In this document: piece by piece, positions 21,597-31,266 of the stretch
Layout: each line of letters begins with the position of its first letter
Position numbering within the stretch: the stretch's first letter is position 1
Origin: Cardinium endosymbiont of Dermatophagoides farinae
GTDB lineage: Bacteria; Bacteroidota; Bacteroidia; Cytophagales; Amoebophilaceae
Direction: 5' to 3'
Assembly (NCBI RefSeq): GCF_007559345.1
Contig: NZ_VMBH01000001.1
Coordinates: 496,001 to 560,000, forward strand
DNA length: 64,000 nucleotides
Program-made: the position numbers and the translations under genes
Notes under the pieces: model-generated
What the model was told of the DNA's origin: nothing
What the model saw: the letters and a program-made list of their open reading frames with translations, nothing else
Databases searched by the model: none

Positions 21597-23366
21597 ATGC
21601 AACCCATTACTAAAAACCTAAAAACCTTTATCCTACACTTTGTAGCGCAATACAAATGGCATTTTATTGCTATGGCTTGTTTGCGCATGTGTTTTGTGCT
21701 CGATAACTTAGTTGTCCCTTATGCTTTTAAGATACTCGTTACACGGCTGACAGCATTGGGCGACCATACAACAGGTTCTTGGATAAAGCTAGCCTGTCCG
21801 CTAAGCGCTTTATTGGGTGTAATCGTACTCATAGAGCTTTTGTTTCGTCTGTTTGACTACATGAAAATCAGGACTATTCCTGCTTTTGAGGCAAAAATAC
21901 GGATCTGGATTGTACGCTATTTGCAGGGGCATTCCTACCAGTTTTTTACAGAGCATTTCTCTGGTGACCTGGTAAAGCGTGTCAATGACTTAACAGATGG
22001 CATCAGTCAAATGGTGATGATTGCCATTTCATCATTTTTGCCTACATTCTGTACTATGTTGGCTGGTGTCTTTTCCTTTGCCTATATACAGCCTACTTTT
22101 GGTGCATTGTTGATGACTTGGCTTATATTACATACCACTACCTATCTTTTTTATTCAAAAAAGGTAAGCCATAGTGTGGCCTTACATGCAGAAAAAGGCA
22201 GCCGTTTATCTGGTAGTATTGTAGATGGGTTTACCAATATCTTAAGCATTAAACTCTTTGCTCGAAAAAATCAAGAGATAACCCATTTGGTAGCGCCGCA
22301 AGCAGCAGAAAAGTTAGCCCATGAAAAAGCTTTACAGCTTATTATGCAGCTGCACTTTATCATTAGTGGGCTTTCTATTGGCTTTATGGGTATCGGCATG
22401 CTTACCTATATGGTTTATTATTGGCAGCTTGGTAAGCTATCTATTTCTGAATGCACCTATATTTTTTATGCCGGTAATAATATTTGTAATTTGGTTTGGG
22501 TTTCTGTAGCGGAGTTTCCTGATTTCTTTGAAGAAGTTGGCTACTGTAAGCAAGCTTTAAAATTGGTACAAAAACAACACGCTGTGCTCGATGCACCTGG
22601 TGCTGTACTGCTTAAATGTGGGCCTGGTGCTATTGCCTTTCAAGAGGTTTCTTTTGCCTATGTGCCGGGTAAGCCTATATTTGAAAATCAAAGCATGGAG
22701 ATAGCACCCGGTGAAAAGGTAGGATTGGTGGGCTTATCTGGTAGTGGTAAAACTACTTTTATTAATCTGCTTTTAAGGTTTTTTGATCTGAATCATGGTG
22801 TTATTACCATTGATGGTCAGGATATATCTACTGTTACGCAAGAATCATTGCGTGCTGCTATTTCCCTTATACCGCAAGATACCACTCTTTTTCATGGTAG
22901 CATTTTAGAGAATATCCGGTATGGACGCAAAGAGGCAACGGATGATGAAGTCATCGCCGCTGCGAGGAAAGCAAGGTGTCATCACTTTATTATGGGTCTA
23001 TCGGAGGGATACAATACCCTAGTGGGCGAAAGGGGTTCAAAGCTTTCAGGCGGGCAGCGCCAACGTATTGCTATTGCACGTGCTATATTAAAAGATGCGC
23101 CTATTTTAATACTGGATGAAGCTACTTCTGCATTAGATGCCGTTACCGAAACGGAAATTCAAGAGAGCCTTTCTATGATTATGGCTGGTAAGACAACCAT
23201 TGTCATTGCCCATAGGTTAACGGTTTTGGCTGCAATGGATCGAGTGTTGGTCTTTAATAATGGTACAATAGTGGCAAGTGGATCCCATGAGACCCTTTTA
23301 AAGATTAGTCCCCTGTATGCAAATATGTGTAAATTACAGCTTGACGGCATGCATTCGCTCACCTAA
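21597..23366 (+). CDS. ABC exporter, fused membrane and ATPase domains (MsbA-like)
   Basis: The start is taken at the ATG at 21597 (MQPITKNLKTFIL). The 18 codons upstream in frame are repeat sequence. About 589 residues contain an N-terminal six-helix transmembrane domain and a C-terminal ATPase with Walker A GLSGSGKTTF, Q-loop IPQDTTLFHG, signature LSGGQRQRIAIARA, Walker B ILILDEATSALD and H-loop IAHRLTVL. The family includes lipid flippases and drug exporters and the substrate cannot be read from sequence. pepP begins 6 bp after its stop, so the two genes are likely co-transcribed. Confidence 0.88.
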   Translation: MQPITKNLKTFILHFVAQYKWHFIAMACLRMCFVLDNLVVPYAFKILVTRLTALGDHTTGSWIKLACPLSALLGVIVLIELLFRLFDYMKIRTIPAFEAKIRIWIVRYLQGHSYQFFTEHFSGDLVKRVNDLTDGISQMVMIAISSFLPTFCTMLAGVFSFAYIQPTFGALLMTWLILHTTTYLFYSKKVSHSVALHAEKGSRLSGSIVDGFTNILSIKLFARKNQEITHLVAPQAAEKLAHEKALQLIMQLHFIISGLSIGFMGIGMLTYMVYYWQLGKLSISECTYIFYAGNNICNLVWVSVAEFPDFFEEVGYCKQALKLVQKQHAVLDAPGAVLLKCGPGAIAFQEVSFAYVPGKPIFENQSMEIAPGEKVGLVGLSGSGKTTFINLLLRFFDLNHGVITIDGQDISTVTQESLRAAISLIPQDTTLFHGSILENIRYGRKEATDDEVIAAARKARCHHFIMGLSEGYNTLVGERGSKLSGGQRQRIAIARAILKDAPILILDEATSALDAVTETEIQESLSMIMAGKTTIVIAHRLTVLAAMDRVLVFNNGTIVASGSHETLLKISPLYANMCKLQLDGMHSLT

Positions 23367-23371
23367 ACCCT

Positions 23372-24664
23372 ATGCGTTATCAACCTATTGATCCGAATCT
23401 ATTTATACAAAATAGAAAAAAACTAGTAGCGCATCTGCGTCCCAATAGCTTGGTGGTGTTACAGGCCAATGACCTAATGCCTAAAAACGCAGATGGCACC
23501 ATGCCATTTGTGCAAAACAGTGATCTTTTTTACCTTTCTGGTATAGATCAAGAAGAAACTATTTTGTTGCTCTACCCAGATGCGCCAAGGGAAGAATGGA
23601 AAGAAATTCTATTTATAAAAGAGACAAACGCACACCTGGTCATTTGGGAAGGCCATAAATACACGAAAGAAGTAGCAAGTAGCATAAGTGGGATTGCTAC
23701 AGTGCACTGGACCCATCAATTTAATCAAATCTTTCATACGTTAATGGGCTTGGTCCATCAAATATATCTGGGCACGAATAAGCATCCAAGGGCCCATTCT
23801 CCTATAGCCACCAGGGAGCGCCGTTTTATCAGCTGGTGCCAGGACCACTATCCCCTACATCAATATGCACGGGTTGCACCTATTATGCAGCAACTACGTG
23901 GCATAAAAGATGAAATAGAAATTGCGTTTATACAAGAGGCCTGTAATATTACAGAAGCTGGCTTTCGATCTGTTATACCAATGGTGCGTCCTGGTTTAAT
24001 GGAGTATGAAATAGAAGCATTGTTTTCCTATGCCTTTCTTCGAAGGGGTTCAAAAGGCTTTGCCTATGCGCCTATTGTGGCCAGCGGTGCCAATAGCTGT
24101 GTGCTTCACTACATCCATAATGATAAACCCTGCCCAGCAGGTGAGTTGCTGCTCGTAGATGTAGGTGCAGAATATGCTAATTACTCAGCTGATGTAACAC
24201 GCGTTATACCTATTGATGGGAAGTTTACAACCAGACAACGGAAAGTATACAATGCCGTACTACGCATATTAAAAGCTGCACAGGCACTATTGCGCCCAGG
24301 CTTATCTTTTGCATCTTACCATAAAGCAGTTGGTGAATGGGTAGAAGCAGAACTGGTAGCCCTGAACCTTATAGATGCTACAGCTATTAAAAACCAATCC
24401 AAAGAGGTCCCAGCCTATAGAAAATATTTTATGCATGGCATTTCGCATCATCTGGGCCTTAGCACCCATGACCTAGGCGATACCCATGGTCTTATCTTAC
24501 CCAATATGGTACTAACCATAGAGCCTGGCATTTATATTAAAGAGGAAAAGATCGGTATACGGCTAGAAAATAATGTGGTGGTAAGAACAGATGGTGTGCA
24601 AAACCTAACAGAAAACATTCCTATAGAAGCAGAAGCAATTGAAGCATTAATGGCTAAAGGTTAG
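23372..24664 (+). CDS. pepP: Xaa-Pro aminopeptidase (M24B)
   Basis: This 430-residue protein has an N-terminal AMP_N domain (NADGTMPFVQNSDLFYLSG, the substrate-shaping domain) and a C-terminal pita-bread catalytic domain. The five metal ligands are visible: Asp in LVDVGAEY, Asp in YSADVTRV, His in GISHHLGLS, Glu in TIEPGIYI and Glu in RLENNVVV. It removes N-terminal residues preceding proline in the cytoplasm and uses two Mn ions. It is probably translated with the exporter upstream. It appears intact. Confidence 0.93.
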   Translation: MRYQPIDPNLFIQNRKKLVAHLRPNSLVVLQANDLMPKNADGTMPFVQNSDLFYLSGIDQEETILLLYPDAPREEWKEILFIKETNAHLVIWEGHKYTKEVASSISGIATVHWTHQFNQIFHTLMGLVHQIYLGTNKHPRAHSPIATRERRFISWCQDHYPLHQYARVAPIMQQLRGIKDEIEIAFIQEACNITEAGFRSVIPMVRPGLMEYEIEALFSYAFLRRGSKGFAYAPIVASGANSCVLHYIHNDKPCPAGELLLVDVGAEYANYSADVTRVIPIDGKFTTRQRKVYNAVLRILKAAQALLRPGLSFASYHKAVGEWVEAELVALNLIDATAIKNQSKEVPAYRKYFMHGISHHLGLSTHDLGDTHGLILPNMVLTIEPGIYIKEEKIGIRLENNVVVRTDGVQNLTENIPIEAEAIEALMAKG

Positions 24665-24780
24665 GCCACTTATACAACTTCAAGAAAAAGTCGTAAAATT
24701 ATGAGAGAAGGCTTCTGCTTTAACTAAAGCTGACCAGACAAGCTATCGCAGTTGAGCAAGATCGACTGGATTGGAAGCCT

Positions 24781-26610
24781 ATGCTGGCATACGAAATCAT
24801 CAAAAAAATGGAAAAAGAGATGGAAAAAGATAAAGTCATCCGTAAGATAGATGCACTGCCTATTGGTTACTCAGATGTTAAATCCGTCATTGAAACAGGC
24901 TACTATGTAGACAAAACAAAATATGCACAGGAGTTGATTGAAAAGAGAAATCCTATTTTTATAGCTCGACCTAGAAGATTTGGAAAATCTCTATTTATTG
25001 ATACGTTAGATACTATATGCAGCGGAGAACAAGAAGTTTTTAAAGATTACCATATAGGTAGGCCAGAAAATGGGTATACATGGAAGAAATATCCTATAAT
25101 CAACATAGATTTTTCAGGTCTGAACCACAATCCGAACTGTTTGGAAAACAGCTTAAAAAGTAAGTTAGATAAAATTGCTTGTTTATATGGTTTAACCATA
25201 CAGGTCCCAGATATACAAGATGGGCTAGAAAACTTAATAGAAGCACTTTCAAAACTCAGCAATGGTTATGAATCCAATATAGTAGTGCTTATAGATGAGT
25301 ATGATGCGCCAGTTGTCAATTTGCAGAAAGGATCAGATTTGGAACAGGCCAATATCAAGGTCATGAAAGATTTCTTTATGACTTTAAAATCACTCAATAA
25401 ACGTTTTCAATTTACCTTTATCACTGGCGTAAGCAAATTCAGTTTATCTGATGTATTTTCAGGGGCCAATCATTTAAGCGATCTTACGATTGATAAAAGT
25501 GCAGCCGCTATGTTTGGTTATACCGAACAAGAGTTATTAGAAGTATTCTCCGATCGTATAGCCATGGTTGCTGCTACTTGGAGTGAAGAGCTGGGCGGGC
25601 CAGTGACCCAAGAGAAAGTCATGCAAGAGATTGCTAGCCATTATAATGGTTATAAGTTTTATGAGAAAGGTCCTTCGGTTTACAACCCTTGGTCTACCCT
25701 TCATTTTTTTAAAGAGGGGAAGCGAGAAGACTACTGGTATGAATCGGGAAGCTCTACGTTGATAATCAGTCAAATGTTATCAGATCCTGATAGATTTAAC
25801 CTAGATGAACTACCCATTGATGCCTATAGACATCAGTTAATGTATACCGGTAGTAGGAGCGAAATCAGTTTAAAAGCATTGATGTTTCAAACCGGATATC
25901 TAACCATAGCACATTATGAACCATCTACAGGTATTTATAAACTCAAGTTTCCTAATCAAGAAGTAGCAAAGGCTTTTGCGCAAACAATTCAAGATACCTT
26001 AGAGCGACGCGTAAAAGATTACTTTATACAAGAGCGGGATAAAATTAGACATGCATTAGCTGATAAAAAAATTGATACCTTTATAGAACATATCAACATA
26101 GCTTTTGCGGCGCTTCCTTACTATATTAGACCTCTTTCGAAAGCGATTTGTGATCAGCAATTTTTAGGAGAAGCGTGGTCGAGCACCGCAGAATACTCAG
26201 CTGTATTTGAGGAGTGTAGACAAGCTTCGACACCAAAATTGCCATCAGAAATCGAGTTTCGAAAGAGGTCTGACACGAAGCAAGAAAAACAGTACTATAG
26301 TAATTTACATATGCTACTGCAAGGATTGGGATTTTTAGGTGGGAGAAAAATGCATATGCATAGTGAGTCAGCATCTAGTCAAGGCAGATCCGATATTGTG
26401 CTAGAACTAGAAACGGCCATTTTTATTATAGAAATAAAGTATAAATCCAGCGGAAAAATAGCCTTAGAACAAATCAAAGCAAACGGGTATTATAAACCTT
26501 ATTTACTCAGACAAAAAGCCATTATACTACTAGGCATTAACTTCAATGAGGAAACCAGAATGATCGATAACTGGGACTATGAAATACATGAAGATCATAT
26601 CAAAAAATAA
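24781..26610 (+). CDS. AAA-ATPase-like / PD-(D/E)XK nuclease protein carrying an in-frame palindromic element
   Basis: This 609-residue member of the AAA-ATPase-like plus PDDEXK_9 family is intact. The N-terminal part has LPIGYSDVKSVIETGYYVDK, the Walker A variant ARPRRFGKSLF and Walker B VVLIDEYDAPV. The middle has FTFITGVSKFSLSDVFSG and YNGYKFYE. The nuclease core is RSDIVLELETAIFIIEIKY, with D, E and K in the expected order. Codons from 26128 to 26271 (48 residues from about position 450) are a family A palindromic element translated as RPLSKAICDQQFLGEA and onward, ending EFRKRS. It lies between helical sequence and the nuclease core and does not break the frame. The role of the family is unknown. 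Residues around the insert look normal. Confidence 0.88.
   Translation: MLAYEIIKKMEKEMEKDKVIRKIDALPIGYSDVKSVIETGYYVDKTKYAQELIEKRNPIFIARPRRFGKSLFIDTLDTICSGEQEVFKDYHIGRPENGYTWKKYPIINIDFSGLNHNPNCLENSLKSKLDKIACLYGLTIQVPDIQDGLENLIEALSKLSNGYESNIVVLIDEYDAPVVNLQKGSDLEQANIKVMKDFFMTLKSLNKRFQFTFITGVSKFSLSDVFSGANHLSDLTIDKSAAAMFGYTEQELLEVFSDRIAMVAATWSEELGGPVTQEKVMQEIASHYNGYKFYEKGPSVYNPWSTLHFFKEGKREDYWYESGSSTLIISQMLSDPDRFNLDELPIDAYRHQLMYTGSRSEISLKALMFQTGYLTIAHYEPSTGIYKLKFPNQEVAKAFAQTIQDTLERRVKDYFIQERDKIRHALADKKIDTFIEHINIAFAALPYYIRPLSKAICDQQFLGEAWSSTAEYSAVFEECRQASTPKLPSEIEFRKRSDTKQEKQYYSNLHMLLQGLGFLGGRKMHMHSESASSQGRSDIVLELETAIFIIEIKYKSSGKIALEQIKANGYYKPYLLRQKAIILLGINFNEETRMIDNWDYEIHEDHIKK
26128..26271 (-). 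repeat. Family A element, 144-bp coding form inside an open reading frame
   Basis: The termini agacctctttcgaaagcg and cgagtttcgaaagaggtct form the inverted repeat. The interior matches intergenic copies in reverse orientation (gatcagca, ttttaggagaagcg, aagcttcgacaccaaaatt). It is 144 bp instead of 142, which keeps the frame, and the TAA present in intergenic copies on this strand is replaced by TCA. The flanks ATT and GAC do not match. Confidence 0.93.
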
Positions 26611-26624
26611 AATCACCCGCTTGA

Positions 26625-27986
26625 TCAACCAGATGGAATCTGTAGAAGGTCTTGTTTACCCGCTGCTATTTCCAATACCTTTTTTGTGGTCTCTTTTATT
26701 TTAAAGCGTTCGTCTATGCGATGGCCTACTACCCATATAATCTGATCCTTACTGGTGACTACCAGTACTTTATTTTTTATGGCCATTGGTATTTTAAGGT
26801 CAATCAATAGATCACTGATTTTTTTACGTCCTTTTATGCCAAGGGGGTGGAAAAAATCTCCAGCTTGCCACGGACGTATCATCAGTGGAAATTGTAGCCG
26901 ATCATAATCGAATGCGCCGACCATTGCTGTTTTTTTAATGATATAGTTGGCGCTGGCATAGATGTGAAGGTGTAGTCTATAATCTCCATATGACTCTGTT
27001 GTAGAGGTAATGGCTGCTTGTTGCAGCAATGGTCGTTTTTTAGGGATGATCAACCACGCTTTTCTATCTACATATAGCGTATAGTCTGTTGAATGAATTG
27101 TTTTTCCGCTGATTCTATCGCCTTTTATAAGCTTTTTAATAGCTTGAAAGGTAAAGCCATAAGGACGCAATAGCTCAAATGCAACTGTAGCTGCCCATGG
27201 CTGATCGATGATTGGGTCAATGGCTAGGTAATGGATACCATCTTTAAAAGTGATGCGCTCTTTTTTAAGCTCAGCCAGATGGCCGTCAAAGAAGGTGCCT
27301 ATATCTTTTAGTTTTGTAGCGGTTTCTTGCGTGGTGGCCTCAAAGTTTGGATTGATTTGGTGTAAGAGCGGGATGACTTTGTTTCGGATAAAGTTTCTTT
27401 GATAGTGGTTGGATCTATTGGAGCTATCCTCTTGCCAGTGCAACTTTTCTTGTTGTGCATAAGCTATTATTTCCTTTTTTCTGGCAAAGAGCAAGGGACG
27501 TATGATCTGGCCATCTATACCTCTCGGAAGCGGGCTAATTGGCTCTATGCCATAGAGCCCCTTAATGCCTGTTCCTTTAATAAAGTTAAATAGTATCGTT
27601 TCAATCGCATCATCCCAGTGGTGTGCGGTAGCCACTTGATGCCATCCATGTTGCTGCAGCAGTTTGTCAAAAAATTCGTAGCGTAAGCTTCTGGCAGCCA
27701 TTTGTATCGAAACTTTATAGTGGCATGTAAAAGTAGTGGTGTCAAAGCAGGTACTATAAAAAGGCACTTGGTAGGATTCCGCTAAGCCTTTTACCAATTC
27801 CGTTGCAGCCTCTGCTTCTGCGCCACGTAACTTGAAGTTACAATGGGCAATTGCAAAAGGCAGGCCAGCCTGTTTGAATAAATGCATGAGTACCACAGAA
27901 TCCACGCCACCACTTACTGCTAAAAGAGTCGTTTGACCTGTGATGAGCTGCTTACGCGCTAGAAAGGCTAAAAAAGATGTTAACAT
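26625..27986 (-). CDS. tilS: tRNA(Ile)-lysidine synthetase
   Basis: This 453-residue protein has the PP-loop SGGVDS at residues 25-30 (LAVSGGVDSVVLMHLF), then IAHCNFKLRG, TAHHWDDAIETILFN and LYGIEPI, all typical of TilS. A C-terminal substrate-binding domain follows (PLGIKGRKKISDLLIDLKI). The enzyme attaches lysine to C34 of the AUA-reading tRNA-Ile in an ATP-dependent reaction, which changes its decoding, so it is normally essential. It is convergent with the nuclease gene at 24781, 14 bp apart. Confidence 0.95.
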   Translation of the reverse strand: MLTSFLAFLARKQLITGQTTLLAVSGGVDSVVLMHLFKQAGLPFAIAHCNFKLRGAEAEAATELVKGLAESYQVPFYSTCFDTTTFTCHYKVSIQMAARSLRYEFFDKLLQQHGWHQVATAHHWDDAIETILFNFIKGTGIKGLYGIEPISPLPRGIDGQIIRPLLFARKKEIIAYAQQEKLHWQEDSSNRSNHYQRNFIRNKVIPLLHQINPNFEATTQETATKLKDIGTFFDGHLAELKKERITFKDGIHYLAIDPIIDQPWAATVAFELLRPYGFTFQAIKKLIKGDRISGKTIHSTDYTLYVDRKAWLIIPKKRPLLQQAAITSTTESYGDYRLHLHIYASANYIIKKTAMVGAFDYDRLQFPLMIRPWQAGDFFHPLGIKGRKKISDLLIDLKIPMAIKNKVLVVTSKDQIIWVVGHRIDERFKIKETTKKVLEIAAGKQDLLQIPSG

Positions 27987-28003
27987 GTAGGCATTTTTAT
28001 CTT

Positions 28004-28145
28004 AGACATTCTGCAAAAGCTATTTGTGATCAGCAGTTTTTAGGAGAAGCGCAGTCGAGCACCGCAGAATACTAAATGCATTTGAGGAGCATAGACAAGC
28101 TTCGACACCAAAATTGCCATTAGAAATAGGTTTTGCAGAAGGTCT
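28004..28145 (-). repeat. Family A palindromic element, 142-bp form, reverse orientation
   Basis: This full-length inverted copy is flanked by CTT on both sides (28001-28003 and 28146-28148), consistent with a 3-bp target duplication. It lies just upstream of the tilS start. Confidence 0.93.
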
Positions 28146-28405
28146 CTTGTTGTAGGCTGGTATGACCATATGACCAAAAGGATAGATATAAGCTTTTTAC
28201 AGGGGCATTTTTCTACTATAGTCATAATGTTAAACGCATACAGCTAAGTTGCTAAATTATATGTAAATTTATTGAAAAGTTAAAGAAAAATCATTTTATG
28301 CTATTTTTTTAGCAAGAAAAGATTAGCATAAAAATACCTTTTTTTCCACTAACCTGAACAAATACTATCCAGGGTAGTTATTAGATTATTTTTAATTCGA
28401 AGCAT

Positions 28406-29639
28406 ATGGCAGAGTTCATTAGGATGCCTAAGATGAGTGATACCATGCAGAATGGTATCATAAGCCGTTGGGTAAAGCAAGTAGGGGATAAGGTGGTAGC
28501 CGGGATATCCTTGCTGAAGTAGAGACAGATAAAGCTACCATGGAGCTAGAAGCCTATGAAGATGGTACGTTGTTGTATATAGGTGTACCCGAGCAATCAG
28601 CGGCACGGGTTAATGACATTATTGCCATTATAGGGGAGGCAGAAGAAGACATCAATGCGTTGCTTGCGGCTACTGCTTCTATAGATGGCGCTACGCATAC
28701 GGATGTAGCGTTGCCTTCTAATCCATCTGCTCCAGTTGATCCAGTTGTAGCTGCCAAAGTAGTAGCACCTACCTCCTCTACCGAACCTTTACCTTCAGAT
28801 CGCTTTTGTGCTTCACCTTTAGCCAAAAAAATAGCAAAAGAAAAGGGGTATGACATCACACAGGTGCAAGGCTCTGGTCCGGCTGGACGGGTGGTTAAGA
28901 AAGATGTTATCCATTTTGTTCCTGATGGCGTGCACCAAGCTTATATCGGTGCAGACTCCACTGAACCATCCTATCAAGACCTTCCGATTACCCCTATGCG
29001 TCAGACCATAGCAAAGGTGCTGACAGAGAGTAAAATGAATATTCCCCATTTTTACTTAACGGTTGCCATCAATATGGACAAAATCGTTGCGCTGCGTGCA
29101 GCGTTGAACCTCCACGCGGCAACAAAGATTTCTATGAATGATTTGATTATTAAGGCTACGGCCTTAGCGCTTGCGCAGCATCCAAAGGTAAATGTTGCCT
29201 GGTTAGCCGATAAGATTAGAAGCTACCAGGATGTCCATATAGGTGTAGCTATAGCCGTTGAAGAGGGTTTAATCGTTCCTGTTGTTCGTTTTGCAGACCG
29301 AAAACCGCTCGTAGCAATTAGTAAAGAAGTAAAAATCTTCTCTGAACGGGGCAAAAAACTTACACCTAAAGATACTACAGGTGCTACTTTTACCATTTCA
29401 AATTTAGGCATGTTGGGTATCGCATCCTTTGCAGCTATTATTAACCCACCAGCGGCTTGTATTTTAGCAGTTGGTGCGGTGCAGCAGATACCTATTGTGC
29501 AAGACAATCAGATTGTTCCTGCGCATATGCTAGAGGTTACCCTCTCTTGTGACCACCGTGCTGTCGATGGTGCCGTAGGGCATTGTTTTTAGCTACCTTA
29601 AAAGGATTCTTGGAAGAACCATTGCGTCTATTCTTATAA
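28406..29639 (+). CDS. Pyruvate dehydrogenase E2, dihydrolipoamide acetyltransferase (two apparent indels)
   Basis: The start is ATG 28406 (MAEFIRMPKMSDTMQNG). A lipoyl domain carries the lipoylated lysine in VETDKATMELEA, then a linker, an E1/E3-binding domain (SPLAKKIAKEKGYDI..GSGPAGRVVKKDV) and the catalytic domain ending in SCDHRAVDGAVG, with the active-site His. The frame is lost twice. Restoring one G at 28502-28504 joins VVAG to DILAEVETDK, and one G at 29578-29580 joins DGAVG to ALFLATLKGFLEEPLR before TAA 29637-29639. Both look like missing bases in G runs rather than decay. It makes acetyl-CoA in the PDH complex. The E1 and E3 genes are not in the window. Confidence 0.9.
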
Positions 29640-29662
29640 ACTGCTAATCCGTACAAATCATT

Positions 29663-30223
29663 ATGACCCAAGTTAAGTCGACCACTGTTTTAGCCATTAT
29701 TCATAATGGAGCCGTAGTCATTGGTGCAGACGGCCAGGCTACATTTGGCCATACCGTTTCCAAGCATAACGTTAAAAAGGTAAGAAAGCTTTTTGGAGGC
29801 AAGATTTTAGCCGGATTTGCCGGTTCTACAGCCGATGCTTTTACCTTATTGGAACGCTTTGAAGAAAAGCTCCAAAGCTATCATGGCAATATGAAGCGAG
29901 CCGCCATTGAGCTGGCCAAGGATTGGCGTACAGATCGTATGCTGAGGCGATTGGAAGCGATGTTGATAGTAGCCAATCAAGACACCTTATTAATGGTGAC
30001 CGGTACAGGTGATGTATTGGAACCAGATTATCCCTTAGCAGCGATTGGATCAGGCAGCATGTATGCCCAATCTGCTGCTATGGCTTTGATGAAACATGCC
30101 CCTCATTTAACCGCTATGGAAATGGTTCGCGCCAGTTTGACCATAACAGCCGATATTTGTATTTATACCAATCACAATTTTGTCTTTGAAACATTGCAAG
30201 ATGAAGAAGAAAGAACAAAATGA
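29663..30223 (+). CDS. hslV: ATP-dependent protease proteolytic subunit HslV
   Basis: This 186-residue proteasome-like peptidase has the family features [54 protein letters not shown], and [12 protein letters not shown]. The catalytic threonine would be exposed after trimming of the short leader MTQVKS. It forms two stacked hexamers capped by HslU. Unusually, hslU is not adjacent but about 12 kb away on the other strand (41396-42767). It starts 23 bp after the PDH E2 stop. Confidence 0.94.
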   Translation: MTQVKSTTVLAIIHNGAVVIGADGQATFGHTVSKHNVKKVRKLFGGKILAGFAGSTADAFTLLERFEEKLQSYHGNMKRAAIELAKDWRTDRMLRRLEAMLIVANQDTLLMVTGTGDVLEPDYPLAAIGSGSMYAQSAAMALMKHAPHLTAMEMVRASLTITADICIYTNHNFVFETLQDEEERTK

Positions 30224-30363
30224 CCCTTTATATGGCCACGCTACCTCCAGAAGAAGATATCCATTCAGCTCCCACCCACAGATGTGGGTTATACCTAAGC
30301 AAGAAACTGTATTTGAGTGTGGTTTCTTAGAAGCCCTATGGCACTACTACTTTGAAAACAAGG

Positions 30364-30540
30364 AAAAACGCGCCTTTGGAAAAAGTTACGATCAGAAAGT
30401 GTAGCTTACAGATGAATAGAAAAACAGTTAGGTGGACTTGCAGGGTTGATTCTGTTTTTCCAGCTGTAAGTTGTGCTTTCAGCAACTTTTTCCATCAGCG
30501 CTTGATTTTTTGCTTACTTTTTGATCAAGCAAAAAATAAG
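30364..30540. repeat. Family B hairpin repeat
   Basis: The head ggaaaaagttacgatcagaa and the later ttcagcaactttttcc form long inverted arms around a variable centre. The conserved tail gcgcttgattttttgctta plus hairpin follows. It fills the gap between hslV and rsmG. Confidence 0.75.
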
Positions 30541-30550
30541 ATAAAGAATT

Positions 30551-30581
30551 CCATTTAGCAATCGAGTTTTGAATGAAGTCT
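30551..30581 (-). repeat. Terminal remnant of a family A element spanning the rsmG start
   Basis: The segment catttagcaatcgagttttg, followed by aatgaagtct, matches one end of the reverse-oriented element (catttagcaataggttttgcagaaggtct in intact copies). The ATG of rsmG lies within it, at 30573. Confidence 0.65.
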
Positions 30582-31187
30582 ATTATATCGCATTATTTTC
30601 CTGAGCTCTCACCGGCTCAAATTGAACTTTTTAATCGTTTAGGTGCCATTTATGCCCATTGGAATGCCACCATCAACCTTATATCTCGTAAAGATATCGA
30701 CCATCTTTACCTCCACCATGTCTTGCATTCCTTAGCCATTGCCAAGGCGACCACTTTTTCTGCCCATACTAAGATTTTGGATTTTGGCACAGGAGGAGGT
30801 TTTCCTGGTATTCCTTTGGCCATTATCTTTCCAGCGGTTGATTTTCATTTAATCGATGCTACTGCAAAAAAGATAAAAGCCGTAGAAGCCATCGTGGCCA
30901 CCCTTGGGTTAGATAATGTTACCGTAGCTTGGGGAAGAGGAGAGGCGCTAAAAACACAATATGACTTTATAGTTGGCCGAGGCGTTACCAACTTAACTGT
31001 ATTGTATAGTTGGGTAAAAGATAAAATCGCTCTGGAAAGCAAAAACAGCTTATCCAATGGCATCCTTTACCTAAAAGGCGCGCCATTTGAACCTTTACCA
31101 TGTGCTATCGACCTATATCCCCTCCAGCGCTATTTTACCGAAGCTTTTTTTAAAGAAAAGTATTTGGTGCACGCTTATGGTATATAA
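30573..31187 (+). CDS. rsmG: 16S rRNA (guanine-N7)-methyltransferase, G527
   Basis: This 204-residue protein of RsmG length starts MKSIISHYFPELSPAQ and continues NATINLISRKDID, the usual Bacteroidota N-terminus, so the start at 30573 is credible even though it lies in a palindromic-element remnant. The SAM-binding motif I is ILDFGTGGGFPGIPLAI, followed by HLIDATAKKIKAVEAI and the VGRGVTNL region. It methylates G527 in the decoding region of 16S rRNA. It appears intact. Confidence 0.93.
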   Translation: MKSIISHYFPELSPAQIELFNRLGAIYAHWNATINLISRKDIDHLYLHHVLHSLAIAKATTFSAHTKILDFGTGGGFPGIPLAIIFPAVDFHLIDATAKKIKAVEAIVATLGLDNVTVAWGRGEALKTQYDFIVGRGVTNLTVLYSWVKDKIALESKNSLSNGILYLKGAPFEPLPCAIDLYPLQRYFTEAFFKEKYLVHAYGI

Positions 31188-31266
31188 GTCATTCATTCAC
31201 ACAATAATGGAGAATTAAGCCCGTCAACTTAAAGCATATATGTCACAACCGCCTCATTTTCTATTT

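Noticed and set aside
30180-30558. Two short frames after hslV
   Set aside because: They run through a family B repeat and lack protein-like composition.
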